A stretch of 56,730 nucleotides of DNA from positions 1-56,730 of the forward strand of contig CALCCF010000065.1 of the NCBI GenBank assembly GCA_937899905.1, given 5' to 3'. The position numbers and the translations under genes were made by a program. The DNA comes from an uncultured Phycisphaeraceae bacterium (GTDB lineage Bacteria; Planctomycetota; Phycisphaerae; Phycisphaerales; UBA1924). Positions 25,272-34,367 of the stretch are shown piece after piece (position 1 is the first letter of the stretch; every line of letters begins with the position of its first letter). The notes under the pieces were generated by a model. That model did no database searches, was not told the origin of the DNA, and was given only the letters and a program-made list of their open reading frames with translations.

Positions 25272-27071
25272 TCACCGATCCGTGGCGGCCGCGCCCAGGA
25301 CCCGGGCGCGGAGCGCCAGGAACAGCGGGATCTCGCGGCGGGCCCGGTTCTCCTCGTCGGCCCGCGGGCCCGGCTCGCTGGTGCGCTGGCTGGGCCATTC
25401 CTCCAAGGCATCGATCGCGAAGCCGCAGCGGGCCAGGGCGGCGATGTACGACTGCATCGGGCGGTGGTGCGTCGTCGTCGTCACCGGCCGGCGGCCGCGG
25501 GAAGCCGCGCCCGGGTTCATGACGATGGGGTGGGCGTAGGGGGTCAGGTAGCCGTCGACCCTTCGGTATTGCTTGTGTCCGTTGTCGTGTCTCCGCCCGT
25601 GGCGCGGCTGGTCTTCCTCGGTCGGCTCGTCCCACTGCCAGCTCGTCTGCCCGGGCGCGCGGAAGGCCGGATGCAGCACGACCGCGACGAAGCGGCCATC
25701 GCCACCGAGCAGCGCACGCACGCCGCGGAACACCGCCTCGATCGAATCGATGTTCATCAGCGCCATCACGCAGCTCACGGCATCGAAGGGGGGCTCGCCC
25801 TCACCTCGGAGCCCGAGCGTGTCGAGCTGCTGCGCATCGCCCACGGTGTACCGCTCGTTCGCGCCCGCTCGCTTCTGCGCCGCGTCGATGAGCCGACCCG
25901 AGGCGTCCACGCCCGTGACCCGGGCGCCCAGCTGCGCCGCGGCCCGCGCCAGCACGCCCTCGCCGCACGCGACGTCGAGCAGGCGCTCGCCGTGCTTCAG
26001 GTCGAGCAGGCGCAGCGCGCCCGGCACGATGACCGCCGAGTGGTGGTCGCTCTGCCCCTCGCCGACCAGCTTGTCGTACCACGCGGCCACGTGGTCCCAG
26101 CCGGTGGCCGTTGCGGCCGACGGCGTCGGGGTCGGCCTTGGCTCGGGCTTCTTGGGCGTCGCGGGCGACTCGTCCTGCTCGGCGTGCCCAGACTGCCCGG
26201 TGTGCTCGGCCTGCTCGGAATCTGCGGACAGATGCGGGGACTTCTGCCCGACGAGCGTGTAGAAGCGCGGCGGCGGGGGGCTCTCGAGCTCGATCTTCTG
26301 GCCGGTCACGGGGTGGTGCAGCGTGAGCCTCGTCGCGTGCAGGCACAGGCGCTGGTCGCGCTTCTGCTTGCCGTGGTCGCGCTCGTCGGGGCCGTACAAC
26401 CGGTCGCCCAGGATCGGGTGGCCCGAGTGCGCGAGCTGCACGCGCAGCTGGTGGCGTCGCCCGGTCTCCAAACGCAAGGCCACCAGCGCGCGGCCCTTCC
26501 CGCGCGCCAGCACGCGCGCGTGCGTCACAGCCGGGCGCCCCTCGGCCATCTCCTGGGCGTCGTTCGGCCGGGCGACACGGACCACGCGGCGCTCGGGACC
26601 ATCCAGCAGCGTGTCGGTCAGGGTGACCTCTTGCCCGACCTCCGCGTCGGGGATGCCGTACACCACCGCGACGTACTCGCGTTGCACGCGGTGGGAACGG
26701 ATGTCTTCCTTGAGCGTGGTGTACGCGGTTGGCGTGCTGGCAAAGAGCAGGAGCCCGCTGGCGTCCTTGTCCAGCCGGTGCACGACCCAGGCGCGGGCTC
26801 CGGGGCGCTCGGCCTTGAGCCACTTCTTCACGTGCAGCAGGGCCGAGTCGCGCTGCGGGTCCTTGTCGGCGGTGATCATGCCGGCGGGCTTGTCGACGAT
26901 CACGACGCCGTCGTCCTCGCCCAGGATCTTCGGGCGTAGCAGCGGCCCCTTCGGCCGCGGGTTCGAGCCACGCACCTGGTTTCGCGGGCGGAACTCCACG
27001 TGGGCCGCCGGATTCGAGCGCGGTGGCTTCTTGCGCGACGGCGTATTGGAAGGTCGGCGGGCTGGGCTCAC
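25272..27071 (-). CDS. RluA-family pseudouridine synthase fused to a class I methyltransferase
   Basis: 599 residues from the GTG at 27071, whose GTGA overlaps the stop of the coaB-like gene (a longer start at 27104 is less likely). A basic N-terminal tail (to about 50) is followed by an RluA/RsuA-type synthase: VVIVDKPAGM, HRLDKDASGLLLF with the catalytic Asp (about 100), RREYVAVV-like QREYVAVVYG, TGRRHQLRVQLAHSGHPI and GDRLYG. A Pro/Thr/Gln-rich linker (about 285-325) leads to a SAM methyltransferase: LLDVACGEGVLARAAAQLGARVTGVDAS (motifs I-II). The first half should isomerise uridine in RNA; the second probably methylates a small molecule or RNA. Confidence 0.88.
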   Translation of the reverse strand: MSPARRPSNTPSRKKPPRSNPAAHVEFRPRNQVRGSNPRPKGPLLRPKILGEDDGVVIVDKPAGMITADKDPQRDSALLHVKKWLKAERPGARAWVVHRLDKDASGLLLFASTPTAYTTLKEDIRSHRVQREYVAVVYGIPDAEVGQEVTLTDTLLDGPERRVVRVARPNDAQEMAEGRPAVTHARVLARGKGRALVALRLETGRRHQLRVQLAHSGHPILGDRLYGPDERDHGKQKRDQRLCLHATRLTLHHPVTGQKIELESPPPPRFYTLVGQKSPHLSADSEQAEHTGQSGHAEQDESPATPKKPEPRPTPTPSAATATGWDHVAAWYDKLVGEGQSDHHSAVIVPGALRLLDLKHGERLLDVACGEGVLARAAAQLGARVTGVDASGRLIDAAQKRAGANERYTVGDAQQLDTLGLRGEGEPPFDAVSCVMALMNIDSIEAVFRGVRALLGGDGRFVAVVLHPAFRAPGQTSWQWDEPTEEDQPRHGRRHDNGHKQYRRVDGYLTPYAHPIVMNPGAASRGRRPVTTTTHHRPMQSYIAALARCGFAIDALEEWPSQRTSEPGPRADEENRARREIPLFLALRARVLGAAATDR

Positions 27072-27820
27072 GGTGCGGATCCTTGAGGGTGTCCCTCGCG
27101 CCACAGATCGATCGCGGCATCGATCAGGCGCTCGGCAAACTCGGCCTTGGGAAGCGGCCCGGGCGCGATGGGCGGTCGGCCGTCGGCGAAGAGGATTGTC
27201 GCGTCGATACCCCCGGAGTCCATCGTGGCCAGCGGATTCAGGACGATCGCGTGGCAGCCCTTGCGGGCCATCTTGGACATGGCGCGCTCGTGGTCCGTGG
27301 CATCCTCTTCCAAAGCGAAGCCGATGGCCACGGCCTTGGGCCCCAGCATCGGCAGCGTCGCGGCGAGCAGATCGGGAACCGGCTCGAGTGCGAGGGTCAG
27401 CCGATCCCCGGTGCGGGGCAGCTTCCCCGGGTGGGGATGGGCGGGTCGGTAGTCGGCGACTGCGGCGGCCATGATCAGGAAGTCGGCGGCCGGGGCGTGG
27501 GATCGAAGCAAGGACTCCAGGTCGGCGGCCGTCTGGAACCGCTCGATGGCCACCTGCGAAGCGGGAGCCCGCCCGGTTTCGGGCGAAGGGGCCGCGTTCG
27601 CGTGCCCCGTTACGGTGTGTGTTCGGATCGCGGACGGGCCGAGCAGCAGCTTGGATGGGCAGCCGCGCTGTGTCGCCACGTCGGCGAGCGCGAGCCCGAG
27701 CGTGCCCGAGGACCGGTTGGCGATGTACCGCACCGCATCGATGGGTTCGTGGGTGGGGCCGGCGGTGATGAGCACCGACGGCCGCGTTCGCGTTGGGTCC
27801 GGCTCTGTGTGGGTCGGCAT
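27068..27820 (-). CDS. coaB: CoaB-type phosphopantothenoylcysteine synthetase domain (DFP)
   Basis: About 250 residues from the ATG at 27820 (an ATG at 27829 is equally possible; the open frame to 28018 runs into the divergent pilB leader). SVLITAGPTHEPIDAVRYIANRSSG is the start of the DFP/CoaB fold, which activates 4'-phosphopantothenate with CTP and joins cysteine in coenzyme A synthesis. Also seen: AAAVADYRP, AVAIGFALEED and the nucleotide-loop region KMARKGCHAIVLNPL. There is no CoaC decarboxylase half, so this is a stand-alone CoaB. It is translationally coupled to the downstream pseudouridine synthase fusion. Confidence 0.85.
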   Translation of the reverse strand: MPTHTEPDPTRTRPSVLITAGPTHEPIDAVRYIANRSSGTLGLALADVATQRGCPSKLLLGPSAIRTHTVTGHANAAPSPETGRAPASQVAIERFQTAADLESLLRSHAPAADFLIMAAAVADYRPAHPHPGKLPRTGDRLTLALEPVPDLLAATLPMLGPKAVAIGFALEEDATDHERAMSKMARKGCHAIVLNPLATMDSGGIDATILFADGRPPIAPGPLPKAEFAERLIDAAIDLWREGHPQGSAP

Positions 27821-28011
27821 GGCGAGCATGTCAGGGTAGGAGCCGGTTGCGGGATGCCCGAGAGAATCGACCCCAGTCCACTCGACGAGCGTCCCACCGC
27901 CCCAAGGCGGGCGCGTACGCTGTAGGTTCCTCCCAATGGGCCTCCGGGCTCGCGGCGGGCTGTTTTCTGTCTCCATTCCCTCCAAGCACGAGATCGGGGC
28001 ACGACGGATCC

Positions 28012-29733
28012 ATGGCACGAAATCGCAAGAAGCTCGGTGAGATCCTGGTCGGCCAGGGCGTGGTCAGCCAGGATGACATGGATAAGGCCCTGGGTATCGC
28101 CAAGGGGTCGCGCCGCCGGCTGGGCCAGGCGTTGGTTGAAGCCGGCTTCGCCTCGGATGAGCAGGTCGCCAAGGCCTTGGCCGAGCAGTACGGCGTGCCG
28201 TACGTCAACCCCAATGACGCCGACACGAGTGGCACCGTCCAACTCGAGCTCATCCCCAAAGAGATCGTCCGCAAGCACATGGTGCTGCCGGTCTCGAAGG
28301 ACGGCGGCCGGCTCAAGCTGATCGTCTCGGATCCGATGGACCTGGAACTGCAGGACATGCTGCGGTTCCGGCTGAACCTCGAGATCGATCCGTTGCTGGC
28401 CTCGAAGACGGCCATCCGGAACTTCTTGGACGGCGGAGAGAACGGTGCTTCGGCACCGGCTGCCCCGCAGGAACAGGCCAAGCCCGGAGAGAAGGGCCTG
28501 GTCACGGACTCGATCGACCGGTCCGTCGATCGCTCGGTGGACAAGTCGATCGATATTGCGTCCGAGGACGCGCCGATCGTCAAGCTGGTCAACCGCATCC
28601 TCAGCGAGGCGGTGCGCATGCGAGCCAGCGATGTGCACATCGAGCCGATGGGCGATCGAGTGCGACTTCGATACCGCATCGACGGCGTCTGTGTCGAGCG
28701 TGACAATTTGCCCAAGCGCATGCAGGCGTCGCTGCTCAGCCGCGTGAAGCTCAGCGCGGGGATGAACATCGCCGAGAAGCGCATCCCGCAGGACGGCCGC
28801 ATCAAGCTGCCGGTCGACGGCACCGACATCGATTATCGCGTCTCGGCGTGCCCGACCTACCACGGCGAGAGTGTCGTGCTTCGTATCCTGCGGCCCGACG
28901 CGGTCCGTATCGGATTGGTAAACCTCGGGTTCGAGGCCGACAACCTCGAGGTCTTCAACAAGATCATCCGCAGGCCCAACGGCATCTTCTTGGTGACCGG
29001 CCCGACCGGTTCGGGCAAGACCACGACGCTGTACTCGGCGCTGGACGTGCTCAACCGGCCCGACCGCAAGATCATCACGGCCGAGGACCCGGTGGAGTAC
29101 AACTTCGAGGGCATTAACCAGTGCCAGGTCCGTGAGGGCATCGGGCTGACGTTCCCAGCCATCCTGCGAAGCATGCTCCGCCAGGCGCCCAACATCATCC
29201 TCGTCGGTGAGATCCGGGATAAGGAAGTGGGCGAGATCGCCATCCAGGCCGCCCTAACGGGCCACTTGGTGTTCAGCACGCTGCACACCAACGACGCGCC
29301 CAGCGCAATTACCCGCCTGATCGACATGGGCATCAAGCCGTTCCTCGTGGCCAGCTCGATCCAGGCGGTCATGGCCCAGCGCCTTATCCGCATGCTGCAT
29401 CATCCCAGCCGCGTGCTCGATGACAATCCCGATCCGAAGTTCCTCCACCTGTGCGGCATCAAGCCCGGCGAGTGGGAGGGCAAGGTGTACAAGGCTGGCA
29501 GTTCTCCGGAGGCCCCGAACGGGTACAAGGGGCGAAAGGCCATCTTCGAGATGATGCTGATGAACAGCGACCTGCGGGAGATGTCATTCCGAAAGGCACC
29601 CGTTGCCGAGCTTCGGGTCAAGGCCGTCCAGAGCGGCATGAAGACGCTCACCGAGGACGGCAAGCGCAAGGTGCTAAAGGGCGATACCACACCCGCGGAG
29701 GTCGCCCGCGTGACCCAGGTGGGCGAAGGCTGA
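28012..29733 (+). CDS. pilB: PilB/GspE-type assembly ATPase (first copy)
   Basis: 573 residues from the ATG at 28012. N-terminal MshEN/GspE_N domain (about 1-145, KKLGEILVGQGVVSQDDMDKAL), then the secretion ATPase core: SDVHIEPMGDRVRLRYRIDG, Walker A GPTGSGKTTT at about 330, the Asp box ITAEDPVEY, Walker B IILVGEIRDKE at about 395 and a His box FSTLHTNDAPSA. It powers pilus or pseudopilus extension at the inner membrane. The C-terminal four-Cys zinc motif usual in GspE/PilB is missing (only HLCGIK remains). First gene of the long pilus operon; the ribosome site is weak. Confidence 0.92.
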   Translation: MARNRKKLGEILVGQGVVSQDDMDKALGIAKGSRRRLGQALVEAGFASDEQVAKALAEQYGVPYVNPNDADTSGTVQLELIPKEIVRKHMVLPVSKDGGRLKLIVSDPMDLELQDMLRFRLNLEIDPLLASKTAIRNFLDGGENGASAPAAPQEQAKPGEKGLVTDSIDRSVDRSVDKSIDIASEDAPIVKLVNRILSEAVRMRASDVHIEPMGDRVRLRYRIDGVCVERDNLPKRMQASLLSRVKLSAGMNIAEKRIPQDGRIKLPVDGTDIDYRVSACPTYHGESVVLRILRPDAVRIGLVNLGFEADNLEVFNKIIRRPNGIFLVTGPTGSGKTTTLYSALDVLNRPDRKIITAEDPVEYNFEGINQCQVREGIGLTFPAILRSMLRQAPNIILVGEIRDKEVGEIAIQAALTGHLVFSTLHTNDAPSAITRLIDMGIKPFLVASSIQAVMAQRLIRMLHHPSRVLDDNPDPKFLHLCGIKPGEWEGKVYKAGSSPEAPNGYKGRKAIFEMMLMNSDLREMSFRKAPVAELRVKAVQSGMKTLTEDGKRKVLKGDTTPAEVARVTQVGEG

Positions 29734-29794
29734 ACCAGAATCTGATCCGGCCCGCGCAAAGGTGCCGGCCTTTTGAATTGCGAGGAGTGTCCCG

Positions 29795-30943
29795 ATGGCC
29801 TTACAAGATGCAGACGGCGGGCGTAGTGGCGGCGCGACCGTCCAGATCGACCGATTGCTCGACACGGTCGTGCGAACGGGCGCAAGCGACCTCCACCTCA
29901 CGGTGGGTCGCAAGCCGACGGTTCGCCTGCACGGCGGGCTGAAGAACCTGGAGACCAAGGTCCTGGACTCGGACGACATGGTGTCGCTCATGAAGTCCAT
30001 CACGCCCGAGCGTAACCAGCAAGAAATCAACGAGATGGGCGGCACGGACTTCGGGTTCGGCTACGGCGAGGCCGCTCGCTTCCGTGTCTCGATCTTCAAG
30101 CAACGCGGCGACTTGGCCATGGTGCTGCGTCTGATTCCCAACGAGCTGCTGACATTCGAGCAGATCGGCCTCCCCGAGGCCGTTCGCGACCTCAGCCGCC
30201 GCCCTCGTGGTCTGTTCCTGGTAACTGGGCCGACCGGTTCGGGCAAGACCACCAGCCTCGCGACGGTGCTCGACTACATCAATACCTACTACGACCGCCA
30301 TATCGTGACCATGGAAGACCCCATCGAGTACTTCCATTACCACAAGAAGAGCGTGGTGAACCAGCGCGAGGTCGGCAACGACGTGCCCAGCTTCGCCGAG
30401 GCCCTCCGCCGGGTGCTCCGATCCGACCCGGACGTGATCCTCGTCGGCGAGATGCGTGACCTGGAGACCATCGAGGCCGCCATCCGAGCAGCCGAGACGG
30501 GCCACTTGGTGTTCGGCACCTTGCATACCACCGGTGCGGCCAAGACCATCGACCGTGTGGTCGATGCCTTCCCGGTCAGCCAGCAGAACCAGATCCGCGT
30601 CCAGCTGTCAACGGCACTCATCGCGGTGCTCAGCCAGGCCCTCCTAAAGCGGGTCGATCGACCCGGCCGCATCGCCGCCTACGAGTTCCTCCTGGTGACG
30701 CCGGCCATTGGCAACCTCATCCGTGAAGGCAAGACTTTCCGCATCGACTCGTCGATCCAGACCGGTGCCAAGTTCGGCATGCAGCTGCTGGATGACCACC
30801 TCTGGAACCTATACACCAAAGGCATCATCAGTGCCGAGGAGATGGTTGATAAGGCCAAGGATCCAGGTGCCGTCACAGATCGGGTCCATCAGTCGGGCAA
30901 GACCGTTGGTCGACCGGAGCTCGACGACAACGATGATGAGTAG
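29795..30943 (+). CDS. pilT: Twitching motility / retraction ATPase PilT
   Basis: 382 residues, ATG at 29795 with AGGAG upstream. ASDLHLTVGRKPTVRLHG opens the N domain; Walker A is GPTGSGKTTS at about 145, followed by the Asp box VTMEDPIEYFH and Walker B VILVGEMRDLET. The C-terminal AIGNLIREGKTFRI matches PilT's AIRNLIREGK motif needed for retraction, so this is PilT/PilU and not another PilB. It depolymerises type IV pili. A hairpin follows before the next ATPase gene. Confidence 0.95.
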   Translation: MALQDADGGRSGGATVQIDRLLDTVVRTGASDLHLTVGRKPTVRLHGGLKNLETKVLDSDDMVSLMKSITPERNQQEINEMGGTDFGFGYGEAARFRVSIFKQRGDLAMVLRLIPNELLTFEQIGLPEAVRDLSRRPRGLFLVTGPTGSGKTTSLATVLDYINTYYDRHIVTMEDPIEYFHYHKKSVVNQREVGNDVPSFAEALRRVLRSDPDVILVGEMRDLETIEAAIRAAETGHLVFGTLHTTGAAKTIDRVVDAFPVSQQNQIRVQLSTALIAVLSQALLKRVDRPGRIAAYEFLLVTPAIGNLIREGKTFRIDSSIQTGAKFGMQLLDDHLWNLYTKGIISAEEMVDKAKDPGAVTDRVHQSGKTVGRPELDDNDDE

Positions 30944-30986
30944 TCCATCGCATCTATGTGTCAGAAAGATATTCGGTTCATCGTGA

Positions 30987-31013
30987 GATACTTGCCTGAT
31001 AAAGGCAAGTATC
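30987..31013 (+). terminator. Hairpin between pilT and second pilB
   Basis: Perfect 10-bp arms GATACTTGCC and GGCAAGTATC with loop TGATAAA, in an AT-richer stretch, followed by CATGTGTCTTT. It may be an attenuating terminator or a regulatory or processing structure dividing the operon. Confidence 0.5.
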
Positions 31014-31136
31014 CATGTGTCTTTAATCAAATTGTGTTGCAAAAGCTCCGAGTCTTTGGCATCACCCAGCAGAATTGGGCGAAGATGACTGCAAGCCCGG
31101 ATTCTGCGGGTCGTGCCGGCTCTTGAGGACACCGTC

Positions 31137-32867
31137 ATGGCGACAACCAATCCAGAAGAGCTGAAGGGTCGCAAGATCGGCCGAGTGCTCACGATCGTGG
31201 GCCAGGTAACGCGCGACCAGGTACACGAGGCCCTCTCGATCCAGCGGACTCGCAAGAAGAAGATTGGCGAGGTTCTCGTCGAGCTTGAGTATTGCACCGA
31301 GGCCGATATCCAAGCCGCTCTCGCAGGGCAGGCGGGAATGGCATTCGAGGATCTCTCGGGGAAGGAGATCCCCGAGGGAGCGATCGAGGCCGTGCCGGCT
31401 GAGAGCGCCCGTGCGTACGGGGTTGTCCCGATCGAATTCAATGCCACTGCACGCCGCTTGACGATCGCGATGAAGAGTGCGGACAACTTCCGAGCGGTCG
31501 ATGACCTCCGGCTGCTGTTGGGCATGACGGTGAACGCGGTTGTCGCCAACCCGGACCAGATCGATGAACTGCTGGCGAAGCACTACGCCAAGCAGGAGTC
31601 GGTGGTCGACGTGGTCAGCAACCTGGCCAAGGACACCAAGTTCGAGGCGCTGGCCGGGCACGGTGCCGATTCGATCGATCTCGACGCGATCTCTGAGGCG
31701 GCGAGCGACAACCAGGTTGTCAAGCTGCTGAATCTCGTGCTGCTGCAGGCCATTAAGGACAAGGCCAGCGATATCCACTTCGAGCCGTTCGAGGATGAGT
31801 TCAAGATGCGGTATCGCATCGACGGCGTGCTGTACGAGATGGTGCCGCCGCCTAAGCACCTGGGCCCGGCCATCACCAGCCGCGTCAAGGTCATGGCCAA
31901 TCTGGACATCGCCGAGCGTCGCCTGCCGCAAGACGGCCGCATCGAGCTCCAGGTTGGTGGAAAGCCGGTCGACCTGCGTATCGCCGTGCTGCCGACGATG
32001 CACGGCGAGAGCGTCGTCATGCGTGTGCTCGACCGCTCGAACGTCGAGTTGAATCTTGAGCGCATCGGTTTTCGTGAGGACGACCTCTCGCGTTTCCGCA
32101 GCTTGATTGAGAAGCCCAACGGGATCGTGGTTGTGACCGGCCCGACCGGCTCGGGCAAGACGACCACGCTGTACGCGGCGCTCGCCGAGCTGAACCGCAT
32201 CGAGACGAAGATCCTCACGAGCGAGGACCCGGTCGAGTACGACATCGACGGTTTGTGCCAGGTCCAGGTCAATGAGGACGTCGGCCTGACCTTCGCAAAG
32301 GCCCTGCGAAGCTTCCTGCGTCAGGATCCGGACGTGATCATGGTCGGCGAGATCCGCGACCTCGAGACCGCGCAGATCGCTGTTCAAGCCTCGCTGACGG
32401 GTCACTTGGTGCTCAGCACGCTGCACACCAACGACGCTCCGAGCTCGATCGTTCGTCTCATCGACCTTGGGCTCGAGCCGTTCTTGCTTACGGCGACGAT
32501 CGAGGGCATCGTGGCGCAGCGCCTGGTGCGCAAGATCAATCCGGCCTCTCGCGAGGCGTACGAGCCAACCGAAGAAGAGCTGCTGGAGCTCGGCCTCCGT
32601 CCGAGCGACGTGGCGGGCAAGTCGTTCTACCGTCCGCGTAGCGACGCCGAGTACGGCGGGTACAAGGGCCGCATGGCGCTCTTCGAGATCATGAACATGG
32701 ATGACACCGTGCGCGACATGGTGATGAAGGAAGAGAGCTTGAGCCTGGTTCGAGAGCACTGCCGCGGCCAGGGCATGCGCTCGCTCCGAGAGAGCGGGCT
32801 GCTGGCGATCTACGAGGGGCAGACCTCGATCGACGAGGTGGTCCGCGAGACGCTGATCGAGGAATAG
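31137..32867 (+). CDS. PilB/GspE-type assembly ATPase (second copy)
   Basis: 576 residues from the ATG at 31137 (GAGG upstream). N-terminal MshEN domain (RKIGRVLTIVGQVTRDQVHEAL, about 10-160), then SDIHFEPFEDEFKMRYRIDG, Walker A GPTGSGKTTT at about 341, the Asp box TSEDPVEYDIDG, Walker B VIMVGEIRDLET and the His box LSTLHTNDAPSS. Like the first copy it lacks the four-Cys zinc motif before GYKGRMALFE, so this loss is shared. It lies directly upstream of the PilC gene and the pseudopilins, which makes it the likeliest motor for that set, leaving the first copy for a separate pilus. Confidence 0.92.
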   Translation: MATTNPEELKGRKIGRVLTIVGQVTRDQVHEALSIQRTRKKKIGEVLVELEYCTEADIQAALAGQAGMAFEDLSGKEIPEGAIEAVPAESARAYGVVPIEFNATARRLTIAMKSADNFRAVDDLRLLLGMTVNAVVANPDQIDELLAKHYAKQESVVDVVSNLAKDTKFEALAGHGADSIDLDAISEAASDNQVVKLLNLVLLQAIKDKASDIHFEPFEDEFKMRYRIDGVLYEMVPPPKHLGPAITSRVKVMANLDIAERRLPQDGRIELQVGGKPVDLRIAVLPTMHGESVVMRVLDRSNVELNLERIGFREDDLSRFRSLIEKPNGIVVVTGPTGSGKTTTLYAALAELNRIETKILTSEDPVEYDIDGLCQVQVNEDVGLTFAKALRSFLRQDPDVIMVGEIRDLETAQIAVQASLTGHLVLSTLHTNDAPSSIVRLIDLGLEPFLLTATIEGIVAQRLVRKINPASREAYEPTEEELLELGLRPSDVAGKSFYRPRSDAEYGGYKGRMALFEIMNMDDTVRDMVMKEESLSLVREHCRGQGMRSLRESGLLAIYEGQTSIDEVVRETLIEE

Positions 32868-32924
32868 GGCTCGGGTACGACAGATACGCCACGCCGCACG
32901 CGTTGGCGAAGGAGATCGATAGGC

Positions 32925-34205
32925 ATGGCGACGTTTACGTACGAGGCCCGCGACGCTCAGGGCAAGATGCAGAAGGGCACCCTCGAGGCCAATTCGGACG
33001 AGGAGGCCATCGGTCGGCTGAAGAGCCAGAGCCTGTACCCGACCTCCGTACGTGAGCAAAAGGTCAAGAAGTCTTCCGTGGCAGAGGGCCCGGCCGTCAA
33101 GAAGAAGCGCGGTGGCGGGATCGTGCTTTTCGGCAAGGTCAAGAAGAAGCAGCTGACGCAATTCACGCGTCAGCTGTCGACCCTGCAGGACGCCGGCCTC
33201 CCTCTGCTGCGGAGCCTCCAGATCCTTGAGGGCCAGGCCAAGCCTGGCGCGCTTAAGAACGTGCTCATCGATCTGACCGACGAGGTGCAGGGTGGTGCAA
33301 GCCTGTCTGAAGCCATGGCGAAGCACCCCAAGGCCTTCGATCGCCTGTATGTCAAGATGATCGCGGCCGGCGAGGTCGGCGGTGTGCTCGACATCATCCT
33401 GCAGCGTCTGGCCGAGTTCATGGAGAAGGCCCAGCGCCTGAAGCGACAGATCAAGGGTGCCTTGGTCTATCCGCTGGTCGTTGTGTTCGTCGCCGTGCTG
33501 ATCCTCGTGCTCATCATGGTGGTCATCATCCCGCAGTTCCAGGCGATCTTCGAGGACTTCGGCGTTGAGCTGCCGTGGCTGACCATCTGGCTCACGGATA
33601 CGAGCCGATGGATGGCCGGACAGCAGCCCGGCCAGGTCGTTCCTGGCGCGGTGATCTTTGTGGGTACGCTCATCGCGATTCCGTTCGCCTGGAAGCTGAT
33701 CCGCATGGCTAAGCCCGGGCGTGCGTTGACCGACCGGCTCATACTCTGGACGCCGGTGATCGGTAACGTCAGCCGGAAGTCGACCGTCGCGAAGTTCACG
33801 CGCACGCTGGGCACGCTTGTGTCGGCGGGCGTACCGATCCTTGAGGCCATCCGCATCACGGCGGATACCTCGGGCAATGCGGTATTCGAAAAGGCGCTCC
33901 TGCGGGTGCACGACGCGGTGCGTGAAGGCGAGAGCTTCGCGGTGCCGTTGCGTGAGAGCAAGACGTGCGAGCCCATCGTGGTCAACATGGTGGATGTCGG
34001 CGAAGAGACCGGTGAGCTCGATGTCATGCTGATGAAGATCGCCGACAACTACGACGAAGAGGTTGATGTTGCGGTCAAGGCGGCCCTGTCGCTGCTCGAG
34101 CCGGTGATGGTGGTGGCCATCGGCGGCATGGTGGGCACGATCGTGATCGCCATGTTCCTGCCGATGGTGGCGATGATCGAGTCGCTCAACGGCGGGGGCC
34201 TGTAG
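32925..34205 (+). CDS. pilC: PilC/GspF platform protein
   Basis: 426 residues, ATG at 32925 with AAGGAG upstream. The inner-membrane platform that couples the ATPase to pilin insertion. Two T2SSF domains are seen: the first around LTQFTRQLSTLQDAGLPLLRSLQIL, the second around TVAKFTRTLGTLVSAGVPILEAI. Membrane helices are at about 180-205 (VVVFVAVLILVLIMVVII), about 240-260 and at the C-terminus (VMVVAIGGMVGTIVIAMFLP). The ending PMVAMIESLNGGGL resembles the usual PiFkLs..i family end. Confidence 0.93.
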   Translation: MATFTYEARDAQGKMQKGTLEANSDEEAIGRLKSQSLYPTSVREQKVKKSSVAEGPAVKKKRGGGIVLFGKVKKKQLTQFTRQLSTLQDAGLPLLRSLQILEGQAKPGALKNVLIDLTDEVQGGASLSEAMAKHPKAFDRLYVKMIAAGEVGGVLDIILQRLAEFMEKAQRLKRQIKGALVYPLVVVFVAVLILVLIMVVIIPQFQAIFEDFGVELPWLTIWLTDTSRWMAGQQPGQVVPGAVIFVGTLIAIPFAWKLIRMAKPGRALTDRLILWTPVIGNVSRKSTVAKFTRTLGTLVSAGVPILEAIRITADTSGNAVFEKALLRVHDAVREGESFAVPLRESKTCEPIVVNMVDVGEETGELDVMLMKIADNYDEEVDVAVKAALSLLEPVMVVAIGGMVGTIVIAMFLPMVAMIESLNGGGL

Positions 34206-34367
34206 TGACCGTTCGGGGCTGATGTGCCGGCGCGGGGCGGCTTGGGGAGGGCGCCTTCGCGCCGGCACGCCCCGGCGGACGTTGAGACTCTCTTGGGATC
34301 ACACAGTGGTTCCGTTCAACACACGTGGATCGGCCCGGTGCTGGCCGCGGGAAGGAAGCAGCCGATC

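Noticed and set aside
31062-34268. 1068-codon antisense open frame across the pilB/pilC genes
   Set aside because: Arg/His/Asp-rich translation and full overlap with conserved genes on the other strand; a by-product of GC-rich codon use.
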